A stretch of DNA of 64,000 nucleotides from assembly GCA_963920635.1 (NCBI GenBank), contig OY987301.1:15976501-16040500 (forward strand), in the 5' to 3' direction. This stretch comes from Pseudeuparius sepicola (lineage: Eukaryota; Arthropoda; Insecta; Coleoptera; Anthribidae). Positions 59,987 through 64,000 of the stretch are shown piece after piece (position 1 is the stretch's first letter; each line of letters starts with the position of its first letter). The notes under the pieces were generated by a model. That model worked only from the letters and a program-made list of their open reading frames with translations, was not told the DNA's origin and did not search any database. Both the position numbers and the translations under genes were made by a program.

Positions 59987-61505
59987 TATACAGGGTGAGT
60001 TTTTTTCGATGCCCATTATGGGGATCTCGGAAACCAGCAGAGCTAGAACAAAGGTTAAATGGGGAAAGAATTGCAGTTTTGAATGTTCAATGTAATGATC
60101 CTTTTGGATTTTTAAAAAAGTTCATGGCTCACTAGATATTTTGAAAAGAGTGATTTTTGATATTTCATCAGATCTCTGCAGATCCGTTATTTCTGATTAT
60201 ACAGAAAAACTGTAGAGACAAAAATTGTAGATAATTTTGGTCTTAATAAGGTAATCTATCCAATTTTTTATGTTGTTTGTGATTTTTGAGATATGACATA
60301 AACTTCTGTTTTTTAAAATGTAGATCATACTTGGCTGTGGCCTTATAAAATCGGCCATTTTTTGAGCTTTCCAAAGATATAATACTCGGCATAGTTATTA
60401 TAAAAATAAAAGAACTATGGCTAATTTTCTGATTTTTTTAAATTTTCAATCAGCCATGGAATTTTTTCATAATTACGTTCTATTTGATAATTAGACATAC
60501 TTCAAACTTTTTAATTTTAGCTGGTAACAAAATGTAACAAAATAAAACAAAAATTAAAAAACTCAATTATTATTATTTTAAAATGTCACCTTCTAAAATA
60601 AAAAAGGTGTTCAAACAAACAATCCACCATTATTATTTATGCAAATATTGCGTCTTTTTAAAATTGAATTTGTCGCCTTTCTTAGAGAGCGCCTGTCAAC
60701 ACTGGCAATAATTGCTTCTAATTCTAAAACAGCTGCTCTTAATACATCAATTGTCTCATACTTTATTTTGTACTGTCCCCACAAAAAGAAATCCAAAACA
60801 GACAAATCGGGGGATCGGGGCTGCCAGGAAATAGGTCTATTGCTCCCTATCCAACTATTTGGATAGAGCTGATCTAGGTAATTTCTTACGGGCAAATAAT
60901 TATGTGGTGGAGCTGCATCATGATAATTTTTGTTTTATTTTGTTACATTTTGTTACCAGCTATAAATAAAATATTTGAAAGTTTCAAGTATGTCTTATTA
61001 TAAAATAGAACGTAATTATGAAAATATTCCATGGCTGATTATGTGAAAATTAAAAAAAAAAACATAAAATTAGCCATAGCTATTTTTTTATAATAACTAT
61101 GCCGAGTATTATATTTTTGGAAAGTACAAAAAATGGCCGATTTGATAAGGCCACAGCCAACTATGATTTACATAAAAAAAACACAAGTTTATGTCATATC
61201 TCAAAAATCACAAACATCATAAAAAATTGGATAAGATTATCTTATTAAACCCAAACTTATCTACAATTTTTGTCTCTACAGTTTTTCTGTATAATCAGAA
61301 ATAACGGAGCTACAGAGATCTGATGAAATTGGAAAAAATCACTCTTTTCGAAATATCTAGTGAGCCATGAACTTTATTAAAAATCCAAAAGGGGCATTAG
61401 ATTGAGCATTCAAAACTGCAATTCTTTCCCCATTTAACCGTTGTTCTAGCTCTGCTAGTTTCCGAGATCCCCATAGTGGGCATGGAAAAAAACTCACCCT
61501 GTATA
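59987..61505. mobile_element. 1.5-kb foldback with transposase relic in its loop
   Basis: TATACAGGGTGAGTTTTTTTC and its reverse complement mark the ends. The arms 59987-60557 and 60926-61505 are about 570 bp each and pair throughout: GGGATCTCGGAAACCAGCAG, AACTGTAGAGACAAAAATTG and CTGGTAACAAAATGTAACAA, with their partners. The 368-bp loop is unique and holds the 3' end of a transposase gene. The layout suggests that an inverted copy of the element's 3' end replaced its 5' half. Confidence 0.85.
60611..60922 (-). pseudogene. Tc1/mariner-superfamily transposase, C-terminal third (DD41D-type)
   Basis: About 103 codons, open to a stop at 60611. It begins at HDAAPPHNYLPVRNYL, which matches the family's catalytic D-G/A-APPH block. 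It continues through WIGSNRPISW and QPRSPDLSVLDFFLWG, which carries the last catalytic acid (D in SVLD), to the typical end RRNICINNNGGLF. From the D of DAAPPH to the D of SVLD there are 41 residues, a DD41D spacing. The N-terminal DNA-binding domain and the first catalytic D are missing, because the upstream side runs directly into the foldback arm. A DDE integrase-fold protein that would cut and paste DNA; this copy is inactive. Confidence 0.82.
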
Positions 61506-62272
61506 TGTGTCTTGTGAAAAGTATAATTTTAGGTGTACCTACAAGTATCAATCTCATCAAATTTACCAAACACTAAACAGATTTATTTCTTAAGAAAAGC
61601 TTGTCTAGTTAAATTTTATCTGGGGTATAATACATATTATTACATTTATTTAAATTCTAAAAGTAAGATAAAAGAAACAATGTGTTTTTAATTATTTAAT
61701 CTCAAAATAATGGTGTTGTGCTCAATTTTTTTCATAAAATAACTTGCCTCTGGAATAAGTAAATTAAATCTTATTACATTAAAATAAGTTCCTTAGTTAT
61801 TACTAAAAACATATGCCAAGTTTTAACAAAATTAGGTAAGTAGATGGAGATTTTTGAAAAAAATGCGTTTTTTATGTTATAGCTCGAAAACGAGGCTTTA
61901 AAACATATAAGTTCATAATATGAACTTTTTACGAGTTCCAATTATGTTCGTTTTGCATAAAATTGTCGGAGTTTTTTTTTGTTTTCAGTCCTTTTGTAAT
62001 AGTAGATATAATTATGATTTTTTACTGTCTGTGCTGTAAATGTTACTCCATTTTCTATTTATCGTTATTTTTTTATAGAAAGCGGCATATTAATTATTAT
62101 ACCTAATTAATAATCCACCTTGGATGTCTAGATTATCACTGCATTTTAGTGAATTGTATATTGTATATATAAACAGATCGTATTTACTGGCCTGTTATTT
62201 ATTTTTTAACCATATAAAACACTCTCAGTTATAGCCTTGTTTATAACCTCTGTTATAAACAAGGGTTATAGG
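61506..62272. other. No gene seen
   Basis: AT-rich sequence between two elements. No recognisable frame. GTTATAAACAAGGGTTATA and a related inverted piece lie at about 62235-62270. Confidence 0.5.
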
Positions 62273-62274
62273 TA

Positions 62275-63174
62275 CAGTCGCGGCCAATTTGAACTTGCAA
62301 GACCGTCTGAACTCTATGCCGAAATGAGGGAGATCTGGCGACATCCGGCAACACCGCCTTTTCCCGTCCCGCACGTCGCGTTTCAAAAGAGCCGACGGTG
62401 AAGGGAAGGAAAACGAAAGCGGCTGGCGGCAGGGCCGTAGATAAGGGTGCGGGTTGGGGGTTCAAACTTCTCCCAATTAGAAAAATGGTAATGTAATTTT
62501 ACAATTTTCTATGCCTCAGTTAAAATGTCTGTCCTTAAAATATCTACAAAATTTCGAATGTGGCGCATTTTAATAAGCGAGCGCCTCCTTTTAATTCCTG
62601 CTTTTAAAAATTCAATAATTATTAATAATCCACGAGGAAATAAATTTCTATAAGTAGGTATTATACAGGGTGTTCGGAAAAATAGACGGAGATATTTTAG
62701 AGGGTTATTCCTTGTTAAAAAATATGAACAAATATTAAAGTTACAAAAAGGCAGTGGCGTACATTTTTTTCCAATAATATTCGCTAAGGTGCCCCCCGGG
62801 ACGCCACTGGACTTAATAATTTTAATCTACATATTAGGGCTAAATTAGCCTCTTAATACAATAAATAACATTGCCAAATTTGAACTGAATAGATATTTTT
62901 TAAAGATATTAATATATATATTTTTTAAATTTAACATCCTGTATCTTGAAAACTCTGCATTTCCGGACCCATATTTATATAAACTTTTTTTCATATTTTT
63001 TAACAAGGAATCACCCTCTAAAATATCTCCGTCTATTTTTCGAACACCCTGTATACCTGTATAACCCCTCCCATCGACAAGGTCTATCTATGGCCCTGGC
63101 TGGCGGCTAGCGATGTAGCCGGATGGCCTCTCAGAAACTCCCGAGACATTGCAAGTTCAAATTGGCCGCAGCCG
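62275..63174. mobile_element. Tc1/mariner-like MITE flanked by TA, split by a foldback
   Basis: The ends CAGTCGCGGCCAATTTGAAC and GTTCAAATTGGCCGCAGCCG form an inverted repeat continuing through TTGCAA, flanked by TA at 62273-62274 and 63175-63176. The inner parts also pair (GGCAGGGCCGTAGATA against TCTATGGCCCTGG). The CpG-rich interior (62330-62460) has no transposase frame. The foldback at 62662-63055 is inserted in it. Confidence 0.72.
62662..63055. mobile_element. ACAGGGTG foldback, 394 bp, relative of 37374-38102
   Basis: TATACAGGGTGTTCGGAAAAA and the reverse complement of its close variant mark the ends. Both copies carry AGACGGAGATATTTTAGAGG arms and an interior with GGGGGGCACCTTAGCGAATA, but that interior is reversed here relative to the first copy. 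One arm is shortened in this copy. Confidence 0.8.
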
Positions 63175-63440
63175 TACAAAGTTAAAAGCGAAACTAGAAA
63201 CACGACTTGTTATTTCCACTAGACAGAACCAGTTCGTAAATAGGTACGTCGAAACTTGGTCTTACCTCTTCCGAGCGGGACACCAAACACAAAACAGCAA
63301 GTGTCGCAAAATACCCGAGTCTTGTGAAAGTTCCAGTTTTGTCTTCTTCGAACCGACTTTTTGTTGTGTTTTTGTTTTGTACGTTTAGTGGAAAACCGAC
63401 ATAACGCTCTATGAGAGTTTTGTGAAATAAATAATCAGAT

Positions 63441-63655
63441 CTGAATTACAAATGGCACGTTATAAATTACATCTTTTCTGAATTGCATTTAAATAATCTG
63501 AATGAAACCTGTTGCTTTCTGAATTACAATTGAAAAACCTGAATTGCAAGTGATATTTTCTGACAACTGATATTTCTGAATGACACCTGACCTATTCTGA
63601 AATTCATTTGACTAATCTGAATTTCAATTGATACTGCATGTCTGAATCTTAGACA
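63441..63655. repeat. Degenerate tandem array, 20-21 bp period, CANNTG in each unit
   Basis: CTGAAT-type unit starts lie at 63441, 63478, 63498, 63519, 63539, 63560, 63576, 63597, 63617 and 63642. The spacings are 37, 20, 21, 20, 21, 16, 21, 20 and 25. Eight bases after each start comes a CANNTG hexamer: CAAATG, CATTTA (one off), AACCTG (one off), CAATTG, CAAGTG, CAACTG (offset 4, explaining the 16), CACCTG, CATTTG, CAATTG. The rough consensus is CTGAATTnCAnnTGATAnTT. Either an old satellite or a homotypic cluster of bHLH-type sites. Confidence 0.7.
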
Positions 63656-64000
63656 AGGAAAGAGAGAGGACGCCTAACAGCGCTCGCGGCCGTGTTACCG
63701 ACTGCCACATCGCACGACATGCCAGTGGCGTAGCATGAAAAGCGTTCTTAGCCAATATCACAAAAATGTTAAAAATGAAAACGATGTTAAAAATAATTAT
63801 ATTGGTCCTATTTACAAAGAGAACAATGCACTTTATCATACTAAAAGGTAGAAAGAATTTGAAGAAATTATATTGAGAAAAAAGAAAGTTTTAGGGCTTC
63901 TTTCAAAGGTATCTTGCTAAATATTTACCTGTGAAACGAAATCCCGGGCTCTTGCTTTTCACTTTTGCTTTTGCAACCAAACGCTGAACAATTCACCATC
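63656..64000. other. No gene seen; possible hAT end
   Basis: CAGTGGCGTAGC at 63723-63734 is the terminal sequence of many insect hAT elements, but no partner end is visible inside the window. The patch at 63665-63720 is GC-richer. No exon is supported. Confidence 0.35.

Noticed and set aside
63290..63360. Heat-shock-element-like GAAAGTTCCAG near the 20-21 bp array
   Set aside because: Only one good inverted GAA/TTC pair is present, and a full element needs three. The match is within chance expectation.

Overview
The window is AT-rich, repeat-dense eukaryotic DNA from an insect. The insect call rests on one gene, a peptide-hormone receptor exon of the insect myosuppressin-receptor type, and on the kinds of transposable element around it. 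A beetle seems most likely to me, but the sequence does not prove the order. No rRNA operon, CRISPR array, operon or other bacterial feature was seen.

Host genes. The only confident host gene is at 4403-5363 (+). It is a long first coding exon for a class A (rhodopsin-like) GPCR, from the N-terminus to the loop after TM6, ending at a clean splice donor. The exon for TM7 and the C-terminus was not found in the following 58.6 kb. Either the rest of the window lies in one very large intron or that exon is outside it. A short uORF and an arthropod-type initiator lie just upstream. Weaker host-type signals are a cluster of small open frames with splice-like sites at 17131-17512 (one encodes a signal-peptide-like sequence), a promoter-like segment at about 29066-29384 and a GC-rich island at 36890-37300.

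Mobile DNA. Most of the rest is transposon debris, often nested. The commonest class is palindromic (foldback) elements ending in ACAGGGTG/CACCCTGT: 30244-32207, 37374-38102, 48069-49139, 55915-56799, 59987-61505 and 62662-63055, plus many solo ends. The copy at 59987-61505 keeps the 3' third of a Tc1/mariner-superfamily transposase with DD41D-type spacing in its loop, which suggests where the class came from. Two elements have perfect 8-bp target duplications typical of hAT transposons (10802-11927 and 32657-33256). A Tc1-like element flanked by TA lies at 62275-63174 and was itself hit by a foldback. A tRNA-derived SINE head (58795-58861, minus), a 5S-rRNA-like SINE head (54062-54115, minus) and a decayed non-LTR reverse transcriptase (22840-23119) complete the set.

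At the right end, 63441-63648 holds a degenerate tandem array with a 20-21 bp period. Its units keep a CANNTG (E-box-like) hexamer at a fixed offset while the middle two bases vary. Together with the transposase-loop palindrome, this is the most unusual structure in the window.
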